64,000 bases of DNA from Molossus alvarezi (lineage: Eukaryota; Chordata; Mammalia; Chiroptera; Molossidae), in NCBI GenBank assembly GCA_037176705.1, contig CM073896.1, positions 22,952,708-23,016,707 on the forward strand, in the 5' to 3' direction. Below the pieces are notes generated by a model. It was not told the origin of the DNA. It made no database searches and was given only the letters and a program-made list of their open reading frames with translations. The position numbers and the translations under genes were made by a program. How positions within the stretch are numbered: position 1 is the stretch's first letter; every line of letters starts with the position of its first letter. This document shows positions 35,390 through 46,230 of the stretch, one piece after another.

Positions 35390-38300
35390 ATGGCATTAAA
35401 TAAGTACATATCAATAATCACCTTAAATGGAAATGGACTGAATGCTCCCCTAAAAAGACACAGAGTAGCTGACTGGATAAGAAAGCATGACTCAACTATA
35501 TGTTGTTTCAAGAGACCCACCTCACAACAAAAGACTCACATAGGTTGAAAGTGAAAGGATGGAAAAAAATCTTCCAAGCAAATGCAAAGGAAAAAAAAGT
35601 TGGGGTAGCAATACACATATCTGATAAAATAGATTTCAAAATGAAGGCTATAACTAGAGCCAAAGAAGGCCACTTACATAATACTGAAAGGATCTATCCA
35701 ACAGGAAGATATAACTTTGATAAACATATAAGCACCCAATATAGGAGCACCAAAATATATTAAAAATCTTCTGGAGGACTTCCAAGGAGAAATCGACAGC
35801 AATACAATCACAGAAGGGGACTTCAACACCCCATTGACAGCACTAGATAGATCATCTCAACAAAACATTAGCAAGGAAACAGAGACTCTAAATTAAGCAT
35901 TAGACCAAATGGATTTAATAGATATCTACAGAGAATTTCACCCCAGAACTACAGAATTCACATTCTTCTCAAGTGCACATGGGGCATTCTCAAAGATAGA
36001 CCACATGATAGGACACAGACTAAATCTCTACGAGTTCAAGAAGATTGAAATCATATCAAGCATCTTCTCAGATCACAATGGCATGAAACTAGAAATCAAT
36101 TGCAACAAGAACATGCAAAGACATTTTAACACATGGAGGCTAAATAGCAAGTTATTAAACAATGAATGGGTTACCAAGGATATCAAGGAAGAAATTAAAA
36201 ACTTCCTGGAAACCAACGACGATGAACACAAAAAACACAAAATCTATGGGATGCAGCGAAAGCAGTTCTGAGAGGGAAGTTCATTGCACTACAGTCCTAC
36301 ATCAAGAAACAAGAAAAATTTCTAATTGACTGTCTAAACTCACAACTTAAAGAATTAGAAAGCAAACAAAAAGAAACCCCACAGCAAGTAGAAGGAAGGA
36401 AATAGTAAAGGTCAGACCAGAAATAAATGACATAGAGACCAAAGAAACAATTCAAAGGATCAATGAAACAAAGAGCTGGTTTTTCAAAAGATAAACAAAA
36501 TTGATGGACACTTAGCTAAACTCACCAAGAAACAGAGAGAGAGAACCCAAATACACAAAATCAGAAATGAAAGAGGAGAAGTAACAACTGATACCACAGA
36601 ATTACAAAAGATCGTTAACAGCTACTATGAACAACTATATGGCAACAAATTTGACAATCTAAGTGAAATGGACAAATTTCTAGAAACACACAGTCTCCCA
36701 AATCTGGAGCCGGAAGAGGTAGAAAACTTGAACAGACCAATAACAACTAAGGAAATTGAGGATGTAATCAAGCCTCTCTCAGCAAACAAAAGCCCAGGCC
36801 CAGATGGCTTCTCGGACGGGTTTTACCGAACATTCAGAAAAGAAATAACACCAATTCTTCTCAAACTATTTCAAAAATTGAAGAAGAAGGAAGACTTCCA
36901 AACCTGTTTTATGAGGCCAGCATAATTCTAATTCCAAAACCAGAAAAAGACACTACAAAGAAAGAAAACTACAGGCCAATATCCCTGATGAACATAGATG
37001 CCAAAATCCTGAACAAAATACTAGCAAATCAAATCCTCAATACATCAAAAACATTATTCACCATGACCAAGTGGGATTCATCCCAGGGATGCAAGGCTGG
37101 TACAATATTCACAAATCAAGAAATGTGATACACCACATGAATAAAATGAAGAATAAAAACCACATGATCATATCAATAGATGCTGAAAAAGCATTCGACA
37201 AAATCCAGCATCCATTTCTGATAAAATCACTCAGCAAGGTCGGAATAGAGGGATTATATCTCAACATAATACAGGCCACATATGAAAGACCTACAGCCAA
37301 CATCATACTCAATGGGCAGAAACTAAAAATATTTCCATTAAGAACAAGAACAAGACAGGTATGTCCACTTTCGCCACTCTTATTTAACATAGTACTGGAA
37401 GTCTTAGCCACAGCAATCAGACATGAGGAAAAAAATAAAATAAAAGGGATCCAAATTGGAAAGGAGGAAGTGAGACTGTCATTATTTGCAGATGATATGA
37501 TATTATACATAGAAAACCCGAAAGACTTCATCAAAATTCTACTAGACTTAATAAATGAATTTGGCAAAGTAGTAGGATACAAAGTTAACGTCAAGAAATT
37601 GATGGCATTCGTAAACACGAATGATGAACTCACAGAAAGAGAAATTGAAAAAACAATCCCATTTACCATCGCGGCAAAAAAATTAAGATACCTAGGAATA
37701 AACTTAACCAAAGAAGTAAAGGACCTATTTGCAGAAAACTATAGGACATTGAAAAAAGAAATAGAGGAAGATATGAAAAAGTGGAAGCACATACCGTGTT
37801 CATAGATTGGCAGAATTAACATTATTAAAATGTCCATACTACCCAAAGCAGTCTATAAATTCAATGGAATCCCCATCAAAATGCCAATGACATATTTCAC
37901 AGAACTAGAACAAATACTTCAAAAGTTCATATGGAACCAAAAAAGTCCCCGAATAGCCACAGCAATTTTGAAAAAGAAGGACAAAGTAGGTGGGATCACA
38001 TTACCAGATTTCAGATTATACTACAAAGCCACTGTAATCAAAACAGCCTGATAATGGCACAAGAACAGGCATATAGACTAGTGAAACAGAATTGAGAACC
38101 CAGAAATGGACCCAAGGCAATATGCTCAATTAATATTTGACAAAGGTGGCAAGAGCATACAGTGGAGTAAAGACAGCCTCTTTAATAAATGGTGTTGGGA
38201 AAATTGGACAGCTACATGCATAAAAATGAAACTACACCATCAACTTACACCATACACAAAAATTAACTCAAAATGGATAAAAGACTTAAATGTGACCCAT

Positions 38301-39200
38301 GTATTCATAAAAATTCTAGAAAAAAATGTAGGCATCAAAATTTTGGACATCATATGCAGCAGAATTTTCACTGATACATCACCTAAGGCAATAGAAACAA
38401 AGGAAAAAATAAACACATGGGACTACATCAAACTAAAAAGCTTCTGCACAGCAAAAGAAACAGTCATAAAAATGGAAAGGCAACCCACTGTATGGGAGAA
38501 CATCATTGCCAATGATATATCAGATAAGGGCTTAATTTCCAATATATATAGAGTGCTCATACAACTCAACAAAAGGAAGACAAAGAACACAATTGAAAAA
38601 TGGGCAGAGGAGCTGAATAGACACCTTTCCAAACAGGACATACAAATGGCCAAGAGACATATGAAGAAATGCTCAACATCACTAATCATCAGAGAGATGC
38701 AAGTTAAAACAACAGTGAGGTATCACCTCTCACCTGTCAGAATGGCCCCCATCAACAAATCATCAAACAACGTGTTGGCGAGGGTGTGGAGAAAAGGGGA
38801 CTCTAGTACAGACTGGGAATACAGACTGCTGCAGCCACTATGGAAAACAATATGGTGTTACCTCAAAAAATTAAAAATTGAACTTCCATTTGACCCAGTG
38901 ATCCTGCTTCTAGGAATATACCGTAAGAAGACTGAAACACCAATCAGGAAGAATATATGTATCCCCATGTTCATCGCAGCACTATTTACAATAGCTAAGA
39001 TCTGGAAACAACCCAAGTGTCCATCAGTAGTCGAATGGATAAAAAAGCAGTGGTACATATACACAATGGAGTACTATGCAGCTGCAAGAAAGAAAGATCT
39101 CTTATCCTTTGAGACAACATGGAGGGACCTGGAAAGTATTATCCTAAGTGAAATAAGCCAAGCAGAAAAAGACAAATACCACATGATCTTCCTTATATAG
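35390..39200 (+). pseudogene. L1 ORF2 (endonuclease/reverse transcriptase), broken
   Basis: L1 ORF2 protein nicks target DNA and reverse-transcribes RNA there. An ATG at 35390 opens into the endonuclease-like NGNGLNAPLKRHRVADWI stretch; a frameshift near 35505 follows, before FQETHLTTKDSHRLKVKGWK. The endonuclease motif SDHNGMKLEI lies near 36070. The reverse transcriptase part has NKSPGPDGF (about 36790), [17 protein letters not shown] (about 37165) and the catalytic [12 protein letters not shown] (about 37487). From 37071 to 39200 one frame holds, broken by stops at 37803-37805 and 38049-38054. Other breaks lie near 35763, 36271 and 36925. The normal stop is at 39198-39200. Confidence 0.93.
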
Positions 39201-39456
39201 GGAATATAATGAACATAACAGTCTGAGCAATATGGTAGCCCCAGAAACATAGAAGTAGGGCACAGACTGACATCCCTCAGAAGAGGGGGTGGGGGTGGTG
39301 GGAAGAGATAAACCACAGAATTTATATGCATGTATGCATAACCAATGAACATGGGCAACAAAAGTGGGGATGCGGCGGAGGGGGATGGGGAGGGGGGTGC
39401 CAATGGGGTAAAAAAGGAGAAACATTTGTAACAAATAAAAATACAAAATTAAAAAA
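39201..39456 (+). other. L1 3' UTR with G-rich tracts and A-rich tail
   Basis: After the ORF2 stop come two strongly G-rich tracts, GGGGGTGGGGGTGGTGGG (about 39285-39302) and a longer G/A run (about 39375-39403), then AACATTTGTAACAAATAAAA and an A-rich tail. A G-rich 3' UTR that can form quadruplexes is a known conserved trait of mammalian L1. The AATAAA at 39434 is a plausible poly-A signal. Confidence 0.8.
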
Positions 39457-39472
39457 AGAAATGTATGCTTGA

Positions 39473-39530
39473 AACCTGTATAATTTAATTATCTACTGTC
39501 ACCCCAATATATTTAATTAAACTTATGAAT
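39473..39530 (+). mobile_element. Older L1 3' end (part 2)
   Basis: ACCTGTATAATTTAATTATC and GTCACCCCAATATATTTAAT form the last part of the 3' UTR that begins at 33093. Joining 33375 to 39473 gives a continuous L1 3' end, which proves the insertion order. Confidence 0.82.
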
Positions 39531-39642
39531 CATTATTAGTCCAATTAACATATTTTGCTGTTTCCTAAAAGGTATATATTATAGTCACCAACTAACTGGG
39601 ACATTTAAACATTTAAAAATTATCATAAAGAGAGGCTGAACC

Positions 39643-39900
39643 GCCCTGGCCAGTTTGGCTCAGCGGTTAGAGTGTCGGCCTGCGGTCCGGAGAGACCCGG
39701 GTTCGGTTCCCGCTAAGGGCATGTACCTCGGTTGCAGTTTGTCCCCAGCCCTGGTTGGTCGTGCGGGTGGCAGCCACTCGATGTGTCCCTTCACGTCGAT
39801 GTTTCTCTCTCTCTCTCTCCCTTCCTCTCTCTCCCTCCCACTCTATCTGTACAAAAAATGAAAAAATGTTCTCGGGTGAGGATAAAAAAAAAAAAAAAAG
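39643..39900 (+). mobile_element. VES SINE, young subfamily
   Basis: A complete, little-diverged copy: GCCCTGGCCAGTTTGGCTCA head, GACCCGGGTTCGGTTCCCGC box, TACCTCGGTTGCAGTTTGTC, CGATGTTTCTC, and a TTCTCGGGTGAGGATAAAA tail. A perfect 13-nt TSD, AGAGAGGCTGAAC (39629-39641 and 39901-39913), flanks it. Confidence 0.96.
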
Positions 39901-39913
39901 AGAGAGGCTGAAC

Positions 39914-40709
39914 AGAAAATAATATGGTTGTTGAACTTCAGTATTTTAAAAATGATCCTTTAATAACCATATTCAGCTATAACAGCTACATATAAGACTG
40001 TAGTCTCTACTTGTCTTTTCAATGCTTTGTTTGCAATGTAATTTTAAATACCTGTTTCCATTCATTAAAAATTAGGGAAAAAATTACTCTGAATTAAAGG
40101 TGAAGGAACGTTTTAGTTTGTAACCACTGAGAACTGTCAGGCATTTGCATGTTTACCTCACAGAACTCTGGAAAGGGCTATCATTGTGGTTGGTGTTCAG
40201 TAGACTTAAGAGAAACAAATAATATGAATGACAGATGAAGCCTGGACCCTACAAATTTAGTAAAATTAAAATTTGTTTTCCTGTATTTTATTTTTAACCT
40301 TAAATTTTCATTTTAATTTAGAGAGTCATCTTTTCTAGATAAATACTAGCAGTTATCATTAAATATGATTCCTTCCCATTTATAAAAGTAATATATGAGC
40401 ATTATAAAAGCTTTGTGAAATCCAGAAACATTTTTAATAAATTGGACCATATTTTATTAGATTAGAGTACTTGGCTACTTAAAGAGTTACCGAAAGAAGT
40501 CATTCTGTAGGATGTATGGTCATCCTAAAATTGCCTTTTTCAGTAATTTTAAGTATATAATTTTTTTGTTTAAAAATGCATACTAAAAATAGGCAAAATA
40601 TTTTAAATATATTGCTATACCAAATGAGGTTTTATAGACTCAGTTTACACTGGTAAGTATTAAATAGCTTTATCACAATAATGCTTCTTGACTCAGAAAC
40701 ACATGTACA
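39914..40709. other. A+T-rich unique DNA
   Basis: No feature is recognised. Confidence 0.5.
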
Positions 40710-42060
40710 TAAACATTCTCAATTGAATTTTGACAAAGGTTCACCGTTCAATGAAGAAGAGTCTTTTGAACAAATGGTGTTGGGACAGTTGGACACTGTA
40801 CCCCACCCCCAAAAAATGAAACTCAACATAAAACTAATATGTTATAACAAAATATTAGCTCAAAAATGATTTATAGAACTCAATGGAAAATGTAAACTAT
40901 AAAAGTGTTAGAAAACATCATAGAGAAAATATGACCTAGAGTTAGGTCAAGATGTCTTAGACAAAACACCAAAAACATTTTTTAAAAAGGATAAATTAGA
41001 TTTTATCAAAATTGAAATGCTTTGCTGTTAAGAGGATAAAACAGCAAATGGCCCTGTTAAGAGGATAAAAGCCAAGTCACTGATTAGAGAAAATATTTCC
41101 AAATCTTGTATCTAACAAAAGACATATATGCGTAATATAGAAAGATCTCTCTAACCTCAACAATAAGAAAACAAATAATCCAATTGAAAAGTAGTAAAAG
41201 GACTTAGCATTTTTTTTTTACTAAATATCTAATAAATATATACAAATGGCAAATAAGCACATGAAAAGATGTTTAAAATCATTAGCCATTAAGGAAATGC
41301 AAAATAAAACTGCAGTGAGATACCATTATCCCTGTACTTGAACAGCTAAAATAAAAGATAGTATCAAATGCCATCAAGGATGTAAAGTCATAAATCTTCA
41401 CAATGATTTATGTTGAGTTCTGTATAATGGTTTAGCCCCTCAGTGTGGCAGTCTCTTTAAAAATAATGTGAATGTATAATGTCCACACCCAGTAATGTAC
41501 TCCTAGGCATTTATTTTATACAGAGGAAAACATGTTAACACAGAAGCCTACATGTGAATATTCATGTCAGTTTTAGTTGTAAGAGCCAGAGACTGGAAAC
41601 AACATAAATGTCCCTCAGAGGACAGAGTTAAGCTGTGGTACATGCATGCCAATTATACTCAGCAATACAAAGGAACAAACTTTGGATTCTTGCAACAATT
41701 TAGATGGATCTTATTGAGTGAAATAACAACCAAAATCAGTATTGGAAAAATTTCATATTGCAAGATTCTTGAAATGATAATTATAGAGACAGAAGTCACC
41801 CAAGGGGTAGCTGGGGTAATATGGACAGGGAAGAAGGGTGGTTATAAGGAGACAGCACCTTCTATCTCTGTCTCCTCTCACTTCCTTTCTCTCTAAAAAT
41901 CAATAAAGGAAACAAACAAACAATGAAATTAAAAATAAATAAAGAGACTGCACCTTTGAGGTGATGGATCCGCCCTGTATATTAATCGTAGTGGTGGTTA
42001 TAGGGATCTGCACATGTGAGAAAATCTCTCAGAATTATACACAAAGACATTTTTAAAAAA
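40710..42060 (+). mobile_element. Old L1, 3' portion of ORF2 and 3' UTR
   Basis: The parallel to 38125-39200 of the full-length L1 is clear but diverged: TTGAATTTTGACAAAGGTTC, AAATGGTGTTGGGACAGTTG, then GAGACTGGAAACAACATAAA near the ORF2 end. All frames are broken. A VES tail is inserted in its 3' UTR at 41.86 kb. Confidence 0.82.
41862..41943 (+). mobile_element. VES SINE, tail only, with TSD
   Basis: Only the end of a VES SINE (CTTTCTCTCTAAAAATCAAT, then A-rich units AAACAAACAAAC) is present. It is flanked by GAGACAGCACCTT (41849-41861) and GAGACTGCACCTT (41944-41956), 12 of 13 identical. This is a 5'-truncated but genuine insertion. Confidence 0.8.
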
Positions 42061-43184
42061 AATAATTGCAGGCAGAAATGGCAACTGTGACTTTTGTCTG
42101 GATCACAAACATCGCAGACTTGTCTGTATCAACTGGTTTTTCATTTGAGTTATTTTGTTCTGCACTTCTTTATATTTTTCAGCTTGTTAATCTTTAGCAT
42201 ACATTGTTTCTGTGATTTAAGGAAACAATTCAATGACTATTATTTAAGGGGGAAAACAAAAAACATGCTTCTCAAACTGGGGTAAGATTACAATGAAGGT
42301 ATGCAAATCTACAGATAAGCACATCTTCCTGGAACAGCAGCTTTACTTGAAAATTTGAGGTAGGAGGCACGTGGGAGGAACTTTTTTTCCTCATTAAACA
42401 AGCATGAATATTCTCTGTAGTAGAATGTGAAATTCATGAATATAGTTGACGCATAACAAATCACAAAGAAACGTCTTGCTTGAAGAGCCTTAGGGCAACA
42501 ACAGATCCTGGGTTTTCTTGTGCTCCTCTCTGTTTATTCTGCTCTTGCAGGAGCAGACGTGGAAAAGGAAGCACCCCTTTCGCACAGACGGGCATGGAGC
42601 GTACTGCCTTTGTCGTTTCTCTCTCTGTCACCAGGCATGTGTTGGGAATGTGCCTCAGCTGTTCCAGCCCAGGCAGGGCAGAGTTGGTGGCTAGCCAGAG
42701 AAATGGGGGGATGATGAAAACAATCATCATTGCTGTGAAACATCATTCCTCCAACATGGATAAACAAGAAAGAGCAAATCTCTTTATTATCTCTGTACTA
42801 ACTTCTCCTGGTCTTTAGGTCACTGGTAACAAATTCCAGCTCAGTCAATCCTGGGTTTCTCCCTCCAGTCCCACACCCGCTGCTGCAGAATCCTGGTGCT
42901 TTAAATAGTGCCAAGGCTTAAAGAGATCCTTCCTTCATAGCTATCTGGGCACTGTCCTAAGGCTCGGGATCCTTTTGGGCTGGGGCCTTGGTGCTCCGAT
43001 GCCTCCGCTGGGCGTGGAAGAGCAAGCCCAGCTCCTTCAGGCACATTCATGCACTCCCTTCCAGCTCACCAAATACTCCTGCTCCAAAAAACCAGATGCA
43101 AGACTCCACAGACGGTTCTCATGTAATCACCGAGCCTCCCGGCCCTACCAGAGCACATTCCCTAGGAAAATGCTTGTTTAAAAT
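42061..43184. other. Unique DNA
   Basis: No family is recognised. Around 42480-42820 both strands have overlapping frames of up to 112 codons without recognisable domains. Confidence 0.45.
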
Positions 43185-43320
43185 GTTCGATGTACCAGAC
43201 ATTGTGTGTTAGTGAGTGCCTTATCACTAGTACCTCATTTTCTTCTCTAAAACTCTGTGTATGATAGATATTATTATTCCATTTCCTAGGTGAGAGAGCA
43301 GGCACAGAGTTTAAGGATAT
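43185..43320 (-). repeat. MIR SINE, antisense
   Basis: ACCAGACATTGTGTGTTAGT, CCTCATTTTCTTCTCTAAAA and ATTATTCCATTTCCTAGGTG then GAGCAGGCACAGAG follow the antisense MIR. Confidence 0.65.
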
Positions 43321-44481
43321 AATTTTAGATAAGTAAACTTACACTATTTCATTGACTATATCTTGTAGTTTGCCAGTTATAATTCATTAACTATTATCCA
43401 ATTAAAACGTACATTTTTGTATAAAATAGTATTTATTTTATAATGCTTTTTAGCTTGCTAATTCTCTGTCTAAACAACATAGGTTGTAAATGAAGAAATG
43501 GAATATAGGTTGTAGAAATAGAGGATATTCATTTATACTACTTTTTTTTTTTCTTTTTTACTTATGTATCTTAATTTCCTAAAAAGATGGAAAGTGTTCA
43601 GGTGATCCTCTTTCTTATACTCCATTGAATTCCTGGCAGTACTTAGGCGTGTATGTGTCCATAGCATCTGTCTGCCAGAACAGCTACTCTGTTCAGACAA
43701 GGCTGCAGGGCAGAAGCAGTTCCTGCTTTTGCAAAGAACCAAATCCCGCAGCACAAGGGAAGCCTATAATCATATCTTCAAATCTGAAATATAGATCAGC
43801 ATTAGTTGAATTCTTGATAATTTTGCTAATGTCACTGTGCTCTAATATTATGGTTCCCTTTCTTTTATGAAACAATGAGCTGACAAAATTATATAATAAG
43901 GTCCTTTGTAAGCAATATTTTCATTTCCTTTGCTCTTTTCAAATGGATACAATGTTAGGTTTAATGCACCGAGAGGATGTCTGTTCATGTACGATTTTTA
44001 AATAAGTTGGAGTGAGGATGATACCCTTTTAGAATGTAACATAGTATCTGTGTGGGTTTCAAAGAACTATGTATGCATAAACTAAAGGATATAGCAAAGC
44101 CCTGGTGTGGTTACATTTTGAAAGTTCATTAGCAATATCCTCAGAGTACATCATAGCCTTAATATGAACACTTGAGAACTGGCTGATTTTTAATTTAGTT
44201 TAATTTCCTGAATAGCAATGTGTAGTTTTAATTTGATGTACTTTGAAAATTAAGAGTGGGTTAGCGTTGGATCGGAGGGGATAAAAGTCTCTTCTCTTAA
44301 TGTTCCATCAGGTTAATGCTGTGACTTGTCTTCCCCATGCAGCTGTCCCAAATGTCTCAGTATTTGACATTTGAGTGCACCTTATCCTCACACTTAGATT
44401 AACTGTACACAAAGCTGCCCTTTAAAAGTCTCTGGTGTGTCCTTGTGGAATTGCTAATTGACCTACATTACCCTTACCCTG
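43321..44481. other. Unique A+T-rich DNA
   Basis: No feature is recognised. Confidence 0.5.
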
Positions 44482-44493
44482 AAGGTCTTATTC

Positions 44494-44734
44494 CCTTTTT
44501 TTGTTTTTTTAATTTTTTTTCTTTATTGATTTTAGCGAGAGAAGAAGAGAGAGAGAGAGAGAAACATCTATGAGAGAGAATATTGATGAGAGAGAACATT
44601 GATTGGCCACCTCCTGCATGCCTCTCACTGGAGATCGGACCCACAAATTAGGCATGTGCCCTGACAGGGAATCGAACCGGCAACTTCTTGGTGCATGGGT
44701 TGACGCTCAACCACTGAGCCACACTGTCCAGGCA
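44494..44734 (-). mobile_element. VES SINE, older subfamily
   Basis: Minus-strand copy with head CCTGGACAGTGTGGCTCAG, box CCGGTTCGATTCCCTGTCAG and a duplicated ATTGATGAGAGAGAA-like block. A perfect 12-nt TSD, AAGGTCTTATTC (44482-44493 and 44735-44746), flanks it. Confidence 0.94.
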
Positions 44735-44746
44735 AAGGTCTTATTC

Positions 44747-45749
44747 TTTTAAATAAGCTTAGCAACAGTAGTTATTTTCTATCAAATCAAGGGTTCTTCC
44801 TGTTTAATCAAGTGTGTTGCAAAATGTAAGTATCTGCCTTCTCTTGTTAAAACACCAAGTTGTGGCCCCAAAGTGTCTGCCTAGCTCAGTCCTCTTTCTT
44901 GTGTGACATATGTCTTGTGAAAAAGCTCATGTTATGATGCTTCCTGCAGAGGGGTCTTCACTTTCCACGGATTCATTTTGAAGAGACTAACTGGGTTCTG
45001 ATCAGTGAAACTGCACAAATGAAACATAACATTTTCATTTTTTCTATTAAAATAGGTAGTTGTAAACTTCAGAGGTGAGGACATCCACCTCACCCTCTTT
45101 TCCTCCTTGATGACATTTGCCCATCAGATTACAGAGTTAGATACCAAGTCAAGAGGACTTTGAGCTGGCCCCTGCCCCTGGCCAATGTGTCCTTCATACA
45201 GTACTTCCTATGGCCTCTTCCCTAATAAACCTATTTGGGTATTTAATTATTTCTGTAGGCATGATCCAATTTTTTTATGAGGAAACAAGACTCTTGCTTT
45301 AATCAAAATCTATTCATTTCCTTCTGTTGTATTCTCTCTGGATGGGAGAAACCAGTCATATTTTTATAAGAACAGATCTCTATATTGAGGTTGGCTGTTA
45401 CTACAGCGTTTTCATTTTTATCCCATTTCAACAGGCCAAATCAGACAGTACCACAGTAGGATGATTTGAGAAGTGTCCTTATGACGTATTTCCACCACTG
45501 AAAATGTGAGGACCCCACATGGAGTTTCTCAGGCCAGGAACCCTTAGCAGAGGATGCCTGTGCCTTGGCTTGAACTAGAGACTATAGCCCTAGCCAGGTA
45601 GGAACCTCCGGCCAGATAACTGCGGGCAGGTGCTGAAGATCTCAACCTCTGTCTCCTTATTAACAAACAAAGACACTCTATCTGACTCATTACTTTACTT
45701 TTTTAATGTGATATTTGATGAATATTTTCAAAATGTATTGGTTAGTATT
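44747..45749. other. Unique DNA
   Basis: No repeat family or gene is recognised. Confidence 0.5.
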
Positions 45750-46230
45750 TTTTAAAGGCTTCGATCTTTAGAGTAGTTTTAGGTTCACAGCAAAATTGAG
45801 GGGATGTTGCAGAGATTTTCCATATGGCCTCTTCTCTCACACATGCATAGCCTCCCCCATCATCAACGTCCCTGCCAGAGAGGTGCAACTGTTGTAAGCT
45901 ATGTTACCATCTACCCTGACTCATCATTACCATCATTCAAAGTCTATGGTTAACCTTAGGATTCACTCTTGGAGTTGTGCATTTTGTGTGTTTGGACAAA
46001 TGTGTAATGATGGCGATCCACAATTATAGTATCATAAGACTACTTTCACTGCCCTAAAAATCCTCTGCATTCCACCTGAGCATGCCCCTCTCCTCCCCTC
46101 CCCCAGCCCCAGACAACCACTGATCTTCTTACTGTCTCCACAGTTTTGCCTTTTCCAGAATGTCACATGGTTGTACTGACAGGAAGTAACCTTTTCAGGC
46201 TGGCTTGTTTCACTTAGCAATGTTTATCAG
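45750..46230 (-). mobile_element. Old L1 3'-end fragment
   Basis: Antisense L1M-type blocks: AGTAGTTTTAGGTTCACAGC, CTCCCCCATCATCAACGTCC, ATTCACTCTTGGAGTTGTGC, CCCCAGACAACCACTGATCT and TTTCACTTAGCAATG. There is no open frame of note. Confidence 0.75.

Larger units (their letters stand above)
33376..39456 (+). mobile_element. Full-length L1 retrotransposon
   Basis: This is a structurally complete L1: 5' UTR, ORF1, ORF2, G-rich 3' UTR and A-rich tail. It is bounded by a 16-nt TSD, AGAAATGTGTGCTTGA at 33360-33375 and AGAAATGTATGCTTGA at 39457-39472, with one mismatch. It is about 6.08 kb, or about 5.8 kb without a later VES insertion in ORF1. It sits inside the 3' UTR of an older L1. ORF1 and ORF2 are both interrupted by stops and frameshifts, so it cannot now move on its own. 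The long recognisable frames (244 and 364 codons in ORF2, 183 in ORF1) suggest it died fairly recently. Confidence 0.95.

Noticed and set aside
37109..37711. 200-codon minus-strand frame opposite the L1 reverse transcriptase
   Set aside because: It is the antisense shadow of ORF2, and the same shadow appears opposite other L1 copies.
39655..39861. Small frames such as MAQRLECRPAVRRDPGSVPAKG, repeated at 8.8, 12.6, 22.0 and 59.6 kb
   Set aside because: The repeated peptide is only the VES SINE read through its tRNA-like head. It is not a gene family.
42480..42818. Acceptor-like TTTATTCTGCTCTTGCAG followed by open frames on both strands
   Set aside because: There is no paired donor with frame consistency and no recognisable product; antisense frames are equally long.
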